Source: Myxococcales bacterium
Lineage (GTDB): Bacteria; Myxococcota_A; UBA9042
Reading direction: 5' to 3'
Assembly (NCBI GenBank): GCA_009692465.1
Contig: SHZD01000002.1
Coordinates: forward strand, 22,376 to 86,375
DNA length: 64,000 nt
Positions 1 to 9,737 of this stretch are shown piece after piece. How positions within the stretch are numbered: position 1 is the first letter of the stretch; each line of letters opens with the position of its first letter. Position numbers and translations under genes: made by a program. The notes beneath the pieces were generated by a model. That model was given only the letters and a program-made list of their open reading frames with translations. It searched no databases and had not been told where the DNA came from.

Positions 1-1147
1 GGTTGTCGTCACTGCAGGTGGCAGTGTCCAGCGGGACAGGGGTGCAAAAACCGGCGGCGCACTGGTCTTTGGTACACGGATTCTTGTCGTCGCAGTCGGC
101 GCTAGCCTTGCACTTGCTGCCACAACCGGCGATGGCAGTGGCCTTGCACTTGCCAGACGCCGCGTCGCAAGAATCTTCGGTACAGGGGTCCCCATCGGCG
201 CAAACCGTTGCCGACCCTGAGCATTTGCCAGTTTTGCACGTTTCGCCGGTGGTGCAGCCGTTGTTGTCGTTGCACACATCGCCGTCGGCGGTCGCACTAA
301 CCGAGCAAGCGCCGGTTTTGGCCTCACAGGCATCGGTTGTGCACGGATCGCCATCGTCGCACGGCACAATGACGCCGACGCAAATGCCGGTCTTGCAGGC
401 CTCGCCGCCAGTACACAAGTTGCCGTCGTCACAGGCGGTGCCATCGGCTTGCGGTTCACTGCTGCAAGCACCGGTGGAAGCGTTGCAGCTGTCACTGGTG
501 CAGCCATTCTTGTCGTCACAGTCGGCGTCGGTCGCGCAGCCGGTCTTGGCGCAACCAGCAACCGGGCTGAACACGCAAGCGTTGCTGGTGGCATCGCAGG
601 CATCGCTGGTACACAGATCGCCGTCGTCGCACACTTTGGCTTTGCCTACGCACTGACCTGCAGCGCAGGCTCCACCGACTGTGCAATTGGCGCTGGCGGT
701 GCAGGCCGCGCCGTCAGCAGCCACACTTACTGAACAAATGCCGGCGACGCAGACTGCGACACTGCAGGAGCCCACGGCCAATTGGCAGTCGTCGTCCGTC
801 GCGCACTGCGGCGCTGAGTCCGCTCCGCCATCCGCTGGCGCTAAATCGGTCGGCCCGCCGTCTGCGGTACCGTCACCACCCACGGCGCTATCGCCAACTG
901 CTGGCACATCGGCAGTGGGCAGGCCATCGCCAGCAGTGCCGTCGGGGCTCTTGGCGGTGCTGTCGCCGATGGCATCCACGCTGGCAGCGCCGACGTCGGT
1001 GCCGGTTGCACCTGAGGCCTGCGCGGACCCGGCCACAGCGGCAGTGTCCTCACCGCAGCCGACCAGCGCCGCAGGTCCACCACCTGCCGCCGCCCACGCT
1101 ACTGCCAACCATGCGAACTGCCGACGCGAACCATGCGAAACCTGCAT
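1..1147 (-). CDS. Cys-rich repeat secreted lipoprotein, C-terminus truncated by window edge
   Basis: Open minus frame running off the left edge (not in ORF track). ATG at 1147-1145 preceded by GGGAGGGC. Starts MQVSHGSRRQFAWLAVAWAAAGGGPAALVGCGED (lipobox-like), then repeated CDDGDLCTSDACD / CDDKNPCTKDQC motifs typical of Myxococcota Cys-rich repeats. Confidence 0.85.
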   Translation of the reverse strand, partial: MQVSHGSRRQFAWLAVAWAAAGGGPAALVGCGEDTAAVAGSAQASGATGTDVGAASVDAIGDSTAKSPDGTAGDGLPTADVPAVGDSAVGGDGTADGGPTDLAPADGGADSAPQCATDDDCQLAVGSCSVAVCVAGICSVSVAADGAACTASANCTVGGACAAGQCVGKAKVCDDGDLCTSDACDATSNACVFSPVAGCAKTGCATDADCDDKNGCTSDSCNASTGACSSEPQADGTACDDGNLCTGGEACKTGICVGVIVPCDDGDPCTTDACEAKTGACSVSATADGDVCNDNNGCTTGETCKTGKCSGSATVCADGDPCTEDSCDAASGKCKATAIAGCGSKCKASADCDDKNPCTKDQCAAGFCTPVPLDTATCSDDN

Positions 1148-1172
1148 CACTGCCCTCCCGTTTCCGAGTCGC

Positions 1173-1552
1173 CTAGGGCGACACCATTTCTAAATCGCTT
1201 ACGGCGACAAAATACTGCAAGATCAGTGCTGAATTGCTGATCTGCACGTTCTCTTCACGCAAATCCACGGACAAGGGCCGCAGGTGCCGATCGCAATCGG
1301 GCGGATACTGGTGGTGCGATCGCCCACCGTTGTTCCGTCGACTTGCGGCAGGCGCAAGGGTGCGTCTACCGCCGCGTCAAGCCAAACGACCCTGCCCACC
1401 AATGCTACAGAACACTGCTCGTAGATGCCTCGGACCACTTGCAGCGCGGCAATCAAGTAGCACTCCAATTGTAGCATACGGGTCGACTGCGCGCGCAACC
1501 TCAACCGTGCAGCGCTTACACCCTTCCCCTGCCTGCCAAAACGTCCTACCAT
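1173..1552 (-). pseudogene. Conserved-looking small protein split by an apparent frameshift
   Basis: Frame 1 (MLQLECYLIAALQVVRGIYEQCSVALVGRVVWLDAAVDAPLRLPQVDGTTVGDRTTSIRP) continues naturally in the -1 frame (DCDRHLRPLSVDLREENVQISNSALILQYFVAVSDLEMVSP*) ending TAG at 1173, 25 bp before the next start. Confidence 0.45.
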
Positions 1553-1585
1553 CGCCCCGCGTCAGCCCGCAGGCTGGAGGCAAGC

Positions 1586-2212
1586 ATGAGTCCGGTACTG
1601 GCAGGTTTGGCATTGGTGATCGCGCTCGCCGTCGTGGTGATCTTGATCGCTATGCGCAAAAAAACAGCGTCGCCTGCAGCGCATGCCCCAGTGTCGCCGA
1701 CAGCATCTGCCCCTGTGTCGCCTCCAGCGTCTGCCCCTGTGTCGCCTCCAGCGTCTGCCACGGCCGGTCGCGCCACCTTGGCGGCCGCTACGCGACCCGT
1801 TTCAGCCCCTGCGCCCATCGCCGCTGCCGCTAAGCCCGCGCCTGCAGTCGGTGAACTTCCAGCGGTGCTCGACAAGGTCAGTTGCACCTTCAACACCGCC
1901 TTGCATGGGGCGATGCCGCCCTTTGGGAAATTGTCGTTTAGTGGTGGCGTTGTGTTGTTTGAGGCTAGCTCACGGGTCGTCACCAAAGCGGGCGGACTGG
2001 GCGAAGATGGCTCGTCAACGCTGCAGTCGCTGGGCGCCATTGAGATGGGCAAATTTCGCTTCGAAATCGAGGCGGCGACGGTTCAGCGCATCGATTTTGG
2101 CCCTAAAAGCGCCACGGTCCACGCCGATTCGGGGACCTACCTGTTTGAGGGGCTGGCGACCTGCGGCCCATTGCTCAAGCCGTGGTTTGGTTCCCATGGG
2201 CTGGAAGACTGA
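1586..2212 (+). CDS. Membrane-anchored hypothetical protein with Ala/Pro/Ser repeat linker
   Basis: N-terminal TM helix (VLAGLALVIALAVVVILIAM), PVSPPASA repeats, then a globular C-terminal domain. Confidence 0.7.
   Translation: MSPVLAGLALVIALAVVVILIAMRKKTASPAAHAPVSPTASAPVSPPASAPVSPPASATAGRATLAAATRPVSAPAPIAAAAKPAPAVGELPAVLDKVSCTFNTALHGAMPPFGKLSFSGGVVLFEASSRVVTKAGGLGEDGSSTLQSLGAIEMGKFRFEIEAATVQRIDFGPKSATVHADSGTYLFEGLATCGPLLKPWFGSHGLED
1691..1761 (+). repeat. In-frame 24-bp tandem repeat (about 3 copies, GTGTCGCCTCCAGCGTCTGCCCCT)
   Basis: Read directly; encodes VSPPASAP. Confidence 0.9.
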
Positions 2213-2377
2213 GTTTGTGCAGGGCTGAACGGCTGTAGTTTTAAACAGTTGTAGTCTTGCGCCGCCGAAGCCGTGAGCAAGCGAAGTCGCGAGCAACCGA
2301 AGCCCTGGGCAGCGCTCAGTCTGAGCCACATCGGCGGACCAACTGACCACCAGTACCAGCTAAACGTGTTGAATTGA

Positions 2378-2623
2378 CTAGCGAATGCTGGTTGACGACG
2401 GCTCATTGCCACTGAGCGGGCGCACAGAAAATAACGGCCGCGGTCCACGCTTGGTCGCCGCGATGGCATTGACTGCGCGCACCTCTTGCGGTTGCAGTCC
2501 AGCATCGCCCGGCATTTGGGTGGCAGTAGCGCAGCAGCCTGTCGCCACGGTCGCAAAGACGGCAGCAAGCGCGCCGACAAGTAAATGCACTAAGAGAGTT
2601 GGTGATTTGCCTAAGCGCTTCAT
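2378..2623 (-). CDS. Small putative lipoprotein
   Basis: MKRLGKSPTLLVHLLVGALAAVFATVATGCCATATQ...: signal peptide with lipobox-like TGC. ATG at 2623. Confidence 0.55.
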   Translation of the reverse strand: MKRLGKSPTLLVHLLVGALAAVFATVATGCCATATQMPGDAGLQPQEVRAVNAIAATKRGPRPLFSVRPLSGNEPSSTSIR

Positions 2624-2733
2624 CTTCACGGTCCAGCAGCGAGCGAGCGCCCGCGGCCGGTGAGACGGTTGGTGGTGCCCTACGGTTTGGGCGCCAGTCC
2701 CACCCTGCTCCAAAGGCCGCCCACCGGACCCGA

Positions 2734-3723
2734 CTACAAGAAGCGATCCATGCCGCTGACACCGTCGCTGGTTTGGCTGTCGCCGGCTTGATACTCAGGA
2801 TCCAGCAACGCATTGATGTGGGCCATCACCACATCGGTGGCCGCGCGAAACTTGGGCCCATGCGTTTCTGCAGCGGCCCGGGTCAGAGGCGCATACGCTT
2901 CGGTCACCCGGTGAGGTGCCAATTGCGGGCCATTGAGCTCCAATGGCTGACCAAACCGGTAGACAATGCGCCCCCCTTTCGACAACGGCCGATTGGTCGG
3001 ATACGCCTTGTCGCTGCCATTGCACCCAACCGGCACGATGGCCGCGCCCAGATGCTGCGCGACTTGCACCAACCCCGTATGACCGCGGGCCAAGCGGGTG
3101 CTGCGGGTGCCTTGCGGAAAAACCAAAACATTGACCCCCAACTCACAAATCGCCTGCCGATTCAGGCGGATGACGTGATCCAGCAATGGCGCAAAGCGGG
3201 CCTCAAACCAGGCGACAAAACCCTCCGCGTTGCCACCAAATTGAGCAATAAATGTCTGAACTTCAGGTGATTGTGCGCCAGTATCAACCGCAAGTGGGTC
3301 CATCGTCCCGTCGACGAGGTTGCGCAAGAAGCGGTACTCGGGGTCGGCCATCGGGCGCTTGAAGTGAGCACGAAAATCGGTTGCCAGCACATAACCGCGT
3401 GACGGCAATGGAATATTATTCATCAGGTCCAAAAACTTGGCGGTCGGCCGATGGTCGTAGTACTTGCCTTTGACCCAGGTCGCCGTGAACGGGAATCCGC
3501 GCCGGTACATGCTGTACTGTGCTGGCCAATAGTTGTAGCGATCCGTGTGGTTCATCGCCAAGAACACCGTGCGGTCCCGCGGCAAGTTGTCCAAGCCCTC
3601 CATGATGATTTCGGTGCGGCGTGGCAGCAGGTAGTCCCACGACAACACTAGATTTGCAAAGGCAATTTGGCCAATCGGGCGGCGATGTAGCCGCAGTTTG
3701 CTTAGGCGGTCGATGTCGATCAT
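2734..3723 (-). CDS. Lysophospholipid acyltransferase / PlsC-like 1-acylglycerol-3-phosphate acyltransferase family
   Basis: NHTDRYNYWP (NHxxxxD-type block), FPQGTRS and IVPVGCNGSDKAYP motifs. Confidence 0.75.
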   Translation of the reverse strand: MIDIDRLSKLRLHRRPIGQIAFANLVLSWDYLLPRRTEIIMEGLDNLPRDRTVFLAMNHTDRYNYWPAQYSMYRRGFPFTATWVKGKYYDHRPTAKFLDLMNNIPLPSRGYVLATDFRAHFKRPMADPEYRFLRNLVDGTMDPLAVDTGAQSPEVQTFIAQFGGNAEGFVAWFEARFAPLLDHVIRLNRQAICELGVNVLVFPQGTRSTRLARGHTGLVQVAQHLGAAIVPVGCNGSDKAYPTNRPLSKGGRIVYRFGQPLELNGPQLAPHRVTEAYAPLTRAAAETHGPKFRAATDVVMAHINALLDPEYQAGDSQTSDGVSGMDRFL

Positions 3724-3856
3724 GGATGGAAGGCCTGTGCAGCGTTAAGCGGTGTTGGTCAGCACTTGCCGATGGTAGCGTGCGCGGCGCAAAAACGGCA
3801 ACCGCTGGCGCGATTCGTCAGCAATATCACACGATCACTGGTCCGGGCGCGCCCAA

Positions 3857-3872
3857 TTGGCACGGTACTTGC
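3857..3872 (+). promoter_or_regulatory. Sigma-54 (-24/-12) promoter, TTGGCACGGTACTTGC
   Basis: Matches TGGCACG-N4-TTGC with exact GG-N10-GC spacing, in a divergent intergenic region upstream of the TPR gene. Confidence 0.7.
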
Positions 3873-3960
3873 GGTGGGGGGGCGCCGCCCCCTGTTGCTC
3901 GTGCAGCAAAAAATGCGCACGATACGTCGGCCCCCGTGGACCTAGGCGTTTGTCGCAGTA

Positions 3961-6312
3961 GTGTTCCGACGCACTCTTGGACCGCGGCCGTACCTGTTCG
4001 GATTGGTGCACAGAGGCCATCGGGCCAAGCCGCTATCGCGTACAATAGGCACTTGCGAGGCAGATTTGAGCGAGTTTGCGGATGAGCAACGAGAAATCTT
4101 AGCATCTGCAAGACGTTTGCGGCGCCAAGGGCACGTCGATGCCGCTCGCCAGGCGCTTGGCGCAGGATGGCAGCAGGCTGAACAGGAGCAGCGACCGCAC
4201 GGCTGGCTGGCCCTTGAACTGGCGGATATCTGTTTTGATCAAGCCGATTTGGCCCAGTCTGCCCACTGGGCAGCGCAAGCGGACCGCTCCCACCAATACC
4301 ACGCCGACGCCGCAGGCTGTGCGGCTGCCGCACTGGTACTGGGCGACGTTGCTTGGGCCATCGGCCAACCGGTGCAGGCGCGGTCGCATTGGGCCAATGC
4401 GCGCTCGATTGCGGACGCCGCTGGAGCTGGCCCCCTAGCCAGCCGCGCCCTGCTGGCCTTGGCCATTGCCCAAGTCGGCGGGGACGCCGCGGTAGCCGAC
4501 GCCCAATTGGATGCCGCCGAGGCCCGCGCCGCGGTCGTGCCAGTCACCGATGACCCCGATGCCCTTGAAGTCTGGAAAAAGCAAGCGGATGCCGTGCGGG
4601 CATCGCTGGCGATTCACCGTGCCTATCAAGCGGTAGCGGCACGCCGGTGGCCAGAAGCCCGGCTGTTGCTGGGCGCCGCCGCGCAATCCGCTGGTCAACT
4701 CGCTGATCCATCGCTGTACGCCAATTGTTTGCGCGTGGATGCCGCGTTGGCGCGCAAGGCCTGTGATCCGGATGCGGCCGTTGTTTCATTGCGCTTGGCG
4801 GTGCGGGCTGCCACCGCTGCCGGAGCCACACCGCTGGCGTGGCAATGCCGCTGTGAGCTGGCGCTGGCGCTAATCGACAACGAAGCCTGGGCCCAAGCGG
4901 CAGAATTGATACCCGCCGAGTTGCCCCAAGAACTGACACAGTTGCCCGCGATCGCCGCCGCGGTCCTGGAGTCGTTTGCGGCAATTGCACTTGCCAGCGG
5001 TGACCCGTCCGCGGCTGAGCCTGCGCTATACCGCGCCATTGAAGAGCGCCGCCGGGCCGCCGACGTCGGCGGTGAACTACGGGCCTTGGCTGCTTTGGCC
5101 GATGCGCTGCGTTTGAGTGGTGCTCGAACGGAGGCAGTGGCGGTCGAGCGGCGCCTGCAAGCACTGGCGGCTTCTACCGGCCAACTAGGCCACCAACTTG
5201 TGGTCTGCCAAGTTGCCTGTCGGTTGGCTGGCGAAGGAGTCTCGGTCGAGTTGGCCAACCGGGCCGTCCAATTGGCCGCGGCGGCCGGCGGCATCGTCGA
5301 TCAATTGGTCGCCTTGGACGGTGCCGCTGACAGCCGATTGCGCCATGGCGATGCCCAAACCGCGCTCGCCATTGCCAATCAAGCGGTGGCGTTGGCCTAC
5401 GAGCAACCGTTGGTTCGCCTGCAAGCCCGCAGTCAAGCCCGCCGCTGTCAGGCCCTGTTTGCGGTCGGTGACATCGCGCACGGGCAAAACGCGGCGCAAC
5501 TTGCCGCTGAACTTGCTGAAACTGCAAATGATTGGCAATCACGGGCCTGTGTGTTGTTGGTGGTGGGTGGTCAGTTTGCCGCCGAAGGCCGGGCAGATGA
5601 GGCCGTACTGGCCTTTAGCCGGGCCCAACAGGCTGCAGACAGCGCCAAGCGCACCGATTTGCAAGGAGAATCTTGGCTGGCGTTGGGTCAAGTGTGGGCT
5701 GGGCTGCGCACTTTTGACGACGCTGGGGTTGCCTTCGCCAGAGCGGCCCAAGTGGCCCAAGCTTGTGGAGCGATTGGACTATGGGTGCGAGCCTTGCGCG
5801 GTCAGGCGTGGTGCGCGCGCGAGCAAGGGCAGAGCTCGCGGGCATTGGCACTGCTGGCCCAAGCCCGGCAGACGGCTCACGCCGCAGACCTGCCCGCGAT
5901 TGCCTGCGCCGTGGAGGTCGATGAGGCGCAACTATGGATCAGCACAGGCGATTTGACTGCAGCCGCCCAGCAATTGACCGCGATCGACTTGCACCTGGTG
6001 TCCACCGCGGTGCGCGGCGAAGCACTGGCGCTTTTGGGGCAAATTCACGCCAAGCAAGGCGATTTTGCCCGCGCCGACGCTCTTTTGGTACGCGCTTTGG
6101 TCGAGTTGCGCAGGGCCGGTGAGCCGCGCAGCCTAGGTGCCGCCTTGTATGTGGCCGGTCAAGTCGCTGGCGCTCGCGGCGATGGCGAGCGCGCCGGACA
6201 GGCGTTGGCGGAGGCACTGGCTTTGGCGGTGCGCGGCGGTTTGCCCGAAGTTGCCCTGATTCGCGCCACCATTGACCGTATCGGTCGGCAGGCTAGCGAG
6301 CAACAGCTGTGA
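3961..6312 (+). CDS. TPR-like repeat protein
   Basis: Long ORF dominated by helical Ala-rich TPR-like repeats (ARALLALAIAQVGGD..., ALLGQIHAKQGDFARADALLVRAL). True start may be downstream, e.g. TTG near 4069. Confidence 0.75.
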   Translation: MFRRTLGPRPYLFGLVHRGHRAKPLSRTIGTCEADLSEFADEQREILASARRLRRQGHVDAARQALGAGWQQAEQEQRPHGWLALELADICFDQADLAQSAHWAAQADRSHQYHADAAGCAAAALVLGDVAWAIGQPVQARSHWANARSIADAAGAGPLASRALLALAIAQVGGDAAVADAQLDAAEARAAVVPVTDDPDALEVWKKQADAVRASLAIHRAYQAVAARRWPEARLLLGAAAQSAGQLADPSLYANCLRVDAALARKACDPDAAVVSLRLAVRAATAAGATPLAWQCRCELALALIDNEAWAQAAELIPAELPQELTQLPAIAAAVLESFAAIALASGDPSAAEPALYRAIEERRRAADVGGELRALAALADALRLSGARTEAVAVERRLQALAASTGQLGHQLVVCQVACRLAGEGVSVELANRAVQLAAAAGGIVDQLVALDGAADSRLRHGDAQTALAIANQAVALAYEQPLVRLQARSQARRCQALFAVGDIAHGQNAAQLAAELAETANDWQSRACVLLVVGGQFAAEGRADEAVLAFSRAQQAADSAKRTDLQGESWLALGQVWAGLRTFDDAGVAFARAAQVAQACGAIGLWVRALRGQAWCAREQGQSSRALALLAQARQTAHAADLPAIACAVEVDEAQLWISTGDLTAAAQQLTAIDLHLVSTAVRGEALALLGQIHAKQGDFARADALLVRALVELRRAGEPRSLGAALYVAGQVAGARGDGERAGQALAEALALAVRGGLPEVALIRATIDRIGRQASEQQL

Positions 6313-6451
6313 GTGTCAGCTCCGCCTTTTGTGGGTATCAACGCGCGCGGACGCTTACGCCACCATCGCCAGTGCGGTGCACCGACCCTGATCTGGGCGC
6401 GGTCGGCGGCCAGCCAGCCAATGCAATTTTTTTGACCGTGCCGGAGCTGCC

Positions 6452-8044
6452 ATGATCAAACTGCTGTTGCCGCGCAAACTTGCCGGGCTAGCCGCGCCGA
6501 GTTCACCGAACGATGACGTCGACACCCTGGATTTCAAACCTACCACCGGTGTGCGGCCCATGGATATCATTCCGTGCTTGACGGTCCTGTGCCACCCGGA
6601 CATCGCCATGATCGGCGCTCAGCACGTGCTGGGACTGGGCGCAGAGCCGGTGTTGCTGTCGCGGCTGGAACCGCTTTTCACGTTGCCGCCCGGACCCGAT
6701 CAGGCGCCCCTGCAAGATCCTCACGTCAGCCGGCGGGCGATTGCCATCTCGCGCAACGGCGACGGCCTGCAATTTCGCGCCCCGGACGGTGGCGTCGCCT
6801 GCCATATCGGCGGCGTGCCGTTGCTACAAGTCCAGCATGTCGCCATGACCGCGCTCGAACGCGGAGTTACGCTGCGTCTGGGTCGCCACGTGGCGCTTCT
6901 ACTGCACAACCGGCCAGCGCTGGAGCTGGCCCGACCGACCGACTTCTTGGTTGGGCAGTCGCACGTCATCACCGACCTGCGCAACAACGTCAAAAAGGTG
7001 GCTCAGCACGCCGTTCACGTCATGTTGCAGGGCGAGTCCGGAGTGGGCAAGGAATTGGTGGCGCGGGCTCTGCACGAAGTGTCGCCGTGGCGTGGCGGGC
7101 CGTTTATCACAGTGAACACCGGGGCGATTCAGGCATCTCTGGCCAATTCTGAACTTTTCGGCCACGTCAGGGGCTCTTTTACCGGTGCCGTTGGCGATCA
7201 CGATGGCTTTTTTGCCCGTGCTGACGGCGGTTCGCTGTTTTTGGACGAGATCGGCGAGCTGCATTCGGACGTTCAAGCCCTGCTGCTGCGCGCGCTGGAA
7301 TCTGGCGAAATTCAGCGCGTTGGCGACCGCAAGTCGCGGCAGGTCAAAGTGCGGGTGATTGCCGCCACCGACCGGCCCGATGTGGAAGATCGTCTGCGAA
7401 TTCCGCTAATTCAACGGCTCAGTGGCTATCGAGTCACGGTGCCGCCGTTGCGGGCGCGGTTTGAAGACTTGGGCCTGCTGCTGTACCACGCGCTGCGCGT
7501 CGAATTTGCGCGTATTCGCATGGCCTTTCCGCCGGTGCTGCGGGTCCGCCCTCAAGAGCCCGTCGTGCCCCCCGAAGTCTTTGAGCGCCTAGTGCAGCAT
7601 GGGTTTTCTGGCAATGTGCGCGAGCTTTTCAATGTGGCCAAGCGCCTGACGATCGACGGATTGGACCGCGGCACTTCCGAAATTGTCGCCAGCGTTGAGC
7701 AAGCACTGGTGCACACCCAGGCTGAACAATCGCCAGCGCCGCAGCTTGCGGCAGTCCAAGCTCGCGGTCATCCTTCGCCGTCCCAGATCGACGACACCAT
7801 GCTGATCGCGGCCTTGCATCGCAACAACTGGCAAATGGCCCCGACTGCCCGCGACTTGGGCATTGCCCGCAGTTCACTGTATTTGTTGGTGGATGACTGC
7901 CCCAAGGTGCGTAAAGTCGTGGAAATCTCTCAGCAAGAGCTGCAAAGCGCGCTCAACGCCACCAGTGGCGATCTGGACCGGGCCGCGTCGCTGCTGCAGG
8001 TGTCGGCACGCGGGTTGAAGGCTCACGTCAAGAAAACTGGGTAA
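6452..8044 (+). CDS. Sigma-54-dependent transcriptional activator with N-terminal FHA-like domain
   Basis: GESGVGKELVARALHE (Walker A), GSFTGA (GAFTGA loop), LFLDEIGEL (Walker B), Fis-type HTH near C-terminus; N-terminal FHA-like HVSRRAIAISR. Confidence 0.9.
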   Translation: MIKLLLPRKLAGLAAPSSPNDDVDTLDFKPTTGVRPMDIIPCLTVLCHPDIAMIGAQHVLGLGAEPVLLSRLEPLFTLPPGPDQAPLQDPHVSRRAIAISRNGDGLQFRAPDGGVACHIGGVPLLQVQHVAMTALERGVTLRLGRHVALLLHNRPALELARPTDFLVGQSHVITDLRNNVKKVAQHAVHVMLQGESGVGKELVARALHEVSPWRGGPFITVNTGAIQASLANSELFGHVRGSFTGAVGDHDGFFARADGGSLFLDEIGELHSDVQALLLRALESGEIQRVGDRKSRQVKVRVIAATDRPDVEDRLRIPLIQRLSGYRVTVPPLRARFEDLGLLLYHALRVEFARIRMAFPPVLRVRPQEPVVPPEVFERLVQHGFSGNVRELFNVAKRLTIDGLDRGTSEIVASVEQALVHTQAEQSPAPQLAAVQARGHPSPSQIDDTMLIAALHRNNWQMAPTARDLGIARSSLYLLVDDCPKVRKVVEISQQELQSALNATSGDLDRAASLLQVSARGLKAHVKKTG

Positions 8045-8053
8045 AATCATTCA

Positions 8054-9265
8054 CTACTCGGCTTCTTGCAGCCACTTTACCGCTGCGCGCAGCATCAGTT
8101 CGCCCCCAATCGGCAGCGCGGCCTCGTCGACCACAAAGCGCGGTGAGTGGTGTGGCTCGCTGGAGCCATCCGCTAGGCCACAGCCGACAAAGAAAAAGCA
8201 CGCTGGCACCTGCTCCGCAAAATAGGCAAAATCTTCGCCGGCCATCATCCGCAGCTCGGTATCCACCGTCGCCACATTGGGCATTTGCCCAGCGCACTGA
8301 GCCACCAACTGGGCCATGTGGGCATCATTGTGCAGCGCCACGGTGTAGCGGGTGTATTCGCAATCGGCCTTGGCGCCATAGGCCCCCGCCGCCCGCACCG
8401 CCGTCGACCGCAACCAACTGGGCAGTTGGTCGGCAACTTGGCGGCCAAAAGAGCGGCACGTCCCACGCAACTCGACGGTTTCGGCGATGACGTTGAAGGC
8501 CGAACCGCCGTGAATGCTGCCCACGGTGACCACCAGCGGCTCTAGCGGGTTGTTTTGGCGCGATACCATGGCTTGCAGCGCCTGCACCACCGCGCTGGCC
8601 GCCACCACTGCATCGATCGCTTGATGGGGCAGCGCGCCGTGGCCACCGCGACCGCGCACGATAATCTTGAAGTCGTCGACGTTGGCCATGATCGGCCCGG
8701 CTGTCGCGCTGATGTGGCCTACCGGCAGACCCGACCACACATGCAAGCCCAGCGCCGCTGTCACTTGCCGCGTCAAATCGCCGCACCATCCACCACTGAG
8801 CAGACCCTGCTCGATCATGGCGACCGCGCCGCGGCCGTTCTCTTCACCCGGCTGAAAGGCCAATACCAGCCTAAAGTCGAGCTGATCCCGATACTTGGCC
8901 AAGCGTGCCGCCACGCCCAACAGGCACGCCATGTGCGCGTCATGCCCGCACGCGTGCATCTGACCCGCCCGCCGCGAAGCAAAGTCCAAACCGGTTTGCT
9001 CTTCGATCGGCAAGGCGTCCATGTCGGCGCGCAACAGCAACGTCGGCCCACTACCGTGCCCCACCGCGATCGCCAGCCCGGTGCCGCCGACGTCCTGCGG
9101 TTGCCAACCCATGTCCTGCAGAGCTGTGCGGACAAACGCCTGGGTATCGGTCTCGCACAGCGACAACTCAGGTTCAGCGTGCAAATGCCGCCGCCACCTG
9201 ACGATTGCCGCGACTTCTTCAATCGAAAACGGCGCACACAAATCATCGCATAACTTTGAATTCAC
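8054..9265 (-). CDS. M20 family amidohydrolase / N-acyl-amino-acid aminoacylase
   Basis: LLLRADMDALPIEEQTGLDFAS, MHACGHDAHMACLLGVA, FQPGEE, GHGALPHQAIDAV; GTG start. Confidence 0.9.
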   Translation of the reverse strand: MNSKLCDDLCAPFSIEEVAAIVRWRRHLHAEPELSLCETDTQAFVRTALQDMGWQPQDVGGTGLAIAVGHGSGPTLLLRADMDALPIEEQTGLDFASRRAGQMHACGHDAHMACLLGVAARLAKYRDQLDFRLVLAFQPGEENGRGAVAMIEQGLLSGGWCGDLTRQVTAALGLHVWSGLPVGHISATAGPIMANVDDFKIIVRGRGGHGALPHQAIDAVVAASAVVQALQAMVSRQNNPLEPLVVTVGSIHGGSAFNVIAETVELRGTCRSFGRQVADQLPSWLRSTAVRAAGAYGAKADCEYTRYTVALHNDAHMAQLVAQCAGQMPNVATVDTELRMMAGEDFAYFAEQVPACFFFVGCGLADGSSEPHHSPRFVVDEAALPIGGELMLRAAVKWLQEAE

Positions 9266-9636
9266 TTGTTATTCCTTGCTAGACGCTGATGAATGTAGTG
9301 GCTTGGCTCCACCGCGGCGATCACGGTTTCGAGCACATGGCCGACTTGGTGGATACCGCCAACCGCGGGGCGCAAGCCGACAAACTCCGCGCCCATCCTG
9401 CCTTTCTGGCGCAAATCAAGCTGACGAGCGCGCATCAGCGCCCGGGCCGCGATCTGGCTGTCGCACGCTTCACAAGCCACCAGTTGGGCTGGCGGCACGC
9501 TGTACACGACCTGATCATTGGCCATCCAGCGCACGGACACCTCAGATTTTTCGACGCGATCGGCGTTGACTGCGCACACCGTGCTCGCGCCGTGCTCGGT
9601 CATGCGGATCGTCAGCACGAAAAAAGGCATCTGCAT
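9262..9636 (-). CDS. Hypothetical protein
   Basis: Stop overlaps the GTG start of the M20 gene (GTGA), suggesting translational coupling. Confidence 0.55.
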   Translation of the reverse strand: MQMPFFVLTIRMTEHGASTVCAVNADRVEKSEVSVRWMANDQVVYSVPPAQLVACEACDSQIAARALMRARQLDLRQKGRMGAEFVGLRPAVGGIHQVGHVLETVIAAVEPSHYIHQRLARNNK

Positions 9637-9737
9637 TCGCTTTTGGCAAGGTGTGGAAATCGAAAAAGGCGGCTCCAAGCTCCAGCGCTTTCAAGGTCGG
9701 ATCGGTTGAGCACCCTAAAGTGTCGCCCAGCCCGCAA

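Noticed and set aside
3-1193. Plus-strand ORFs 3..656, 449..733, 681..1193
   Set aside because: Antisense to the Cys-rich repeat lipoprotein, whose frame has clear repeated Cys motifs and an RBS.
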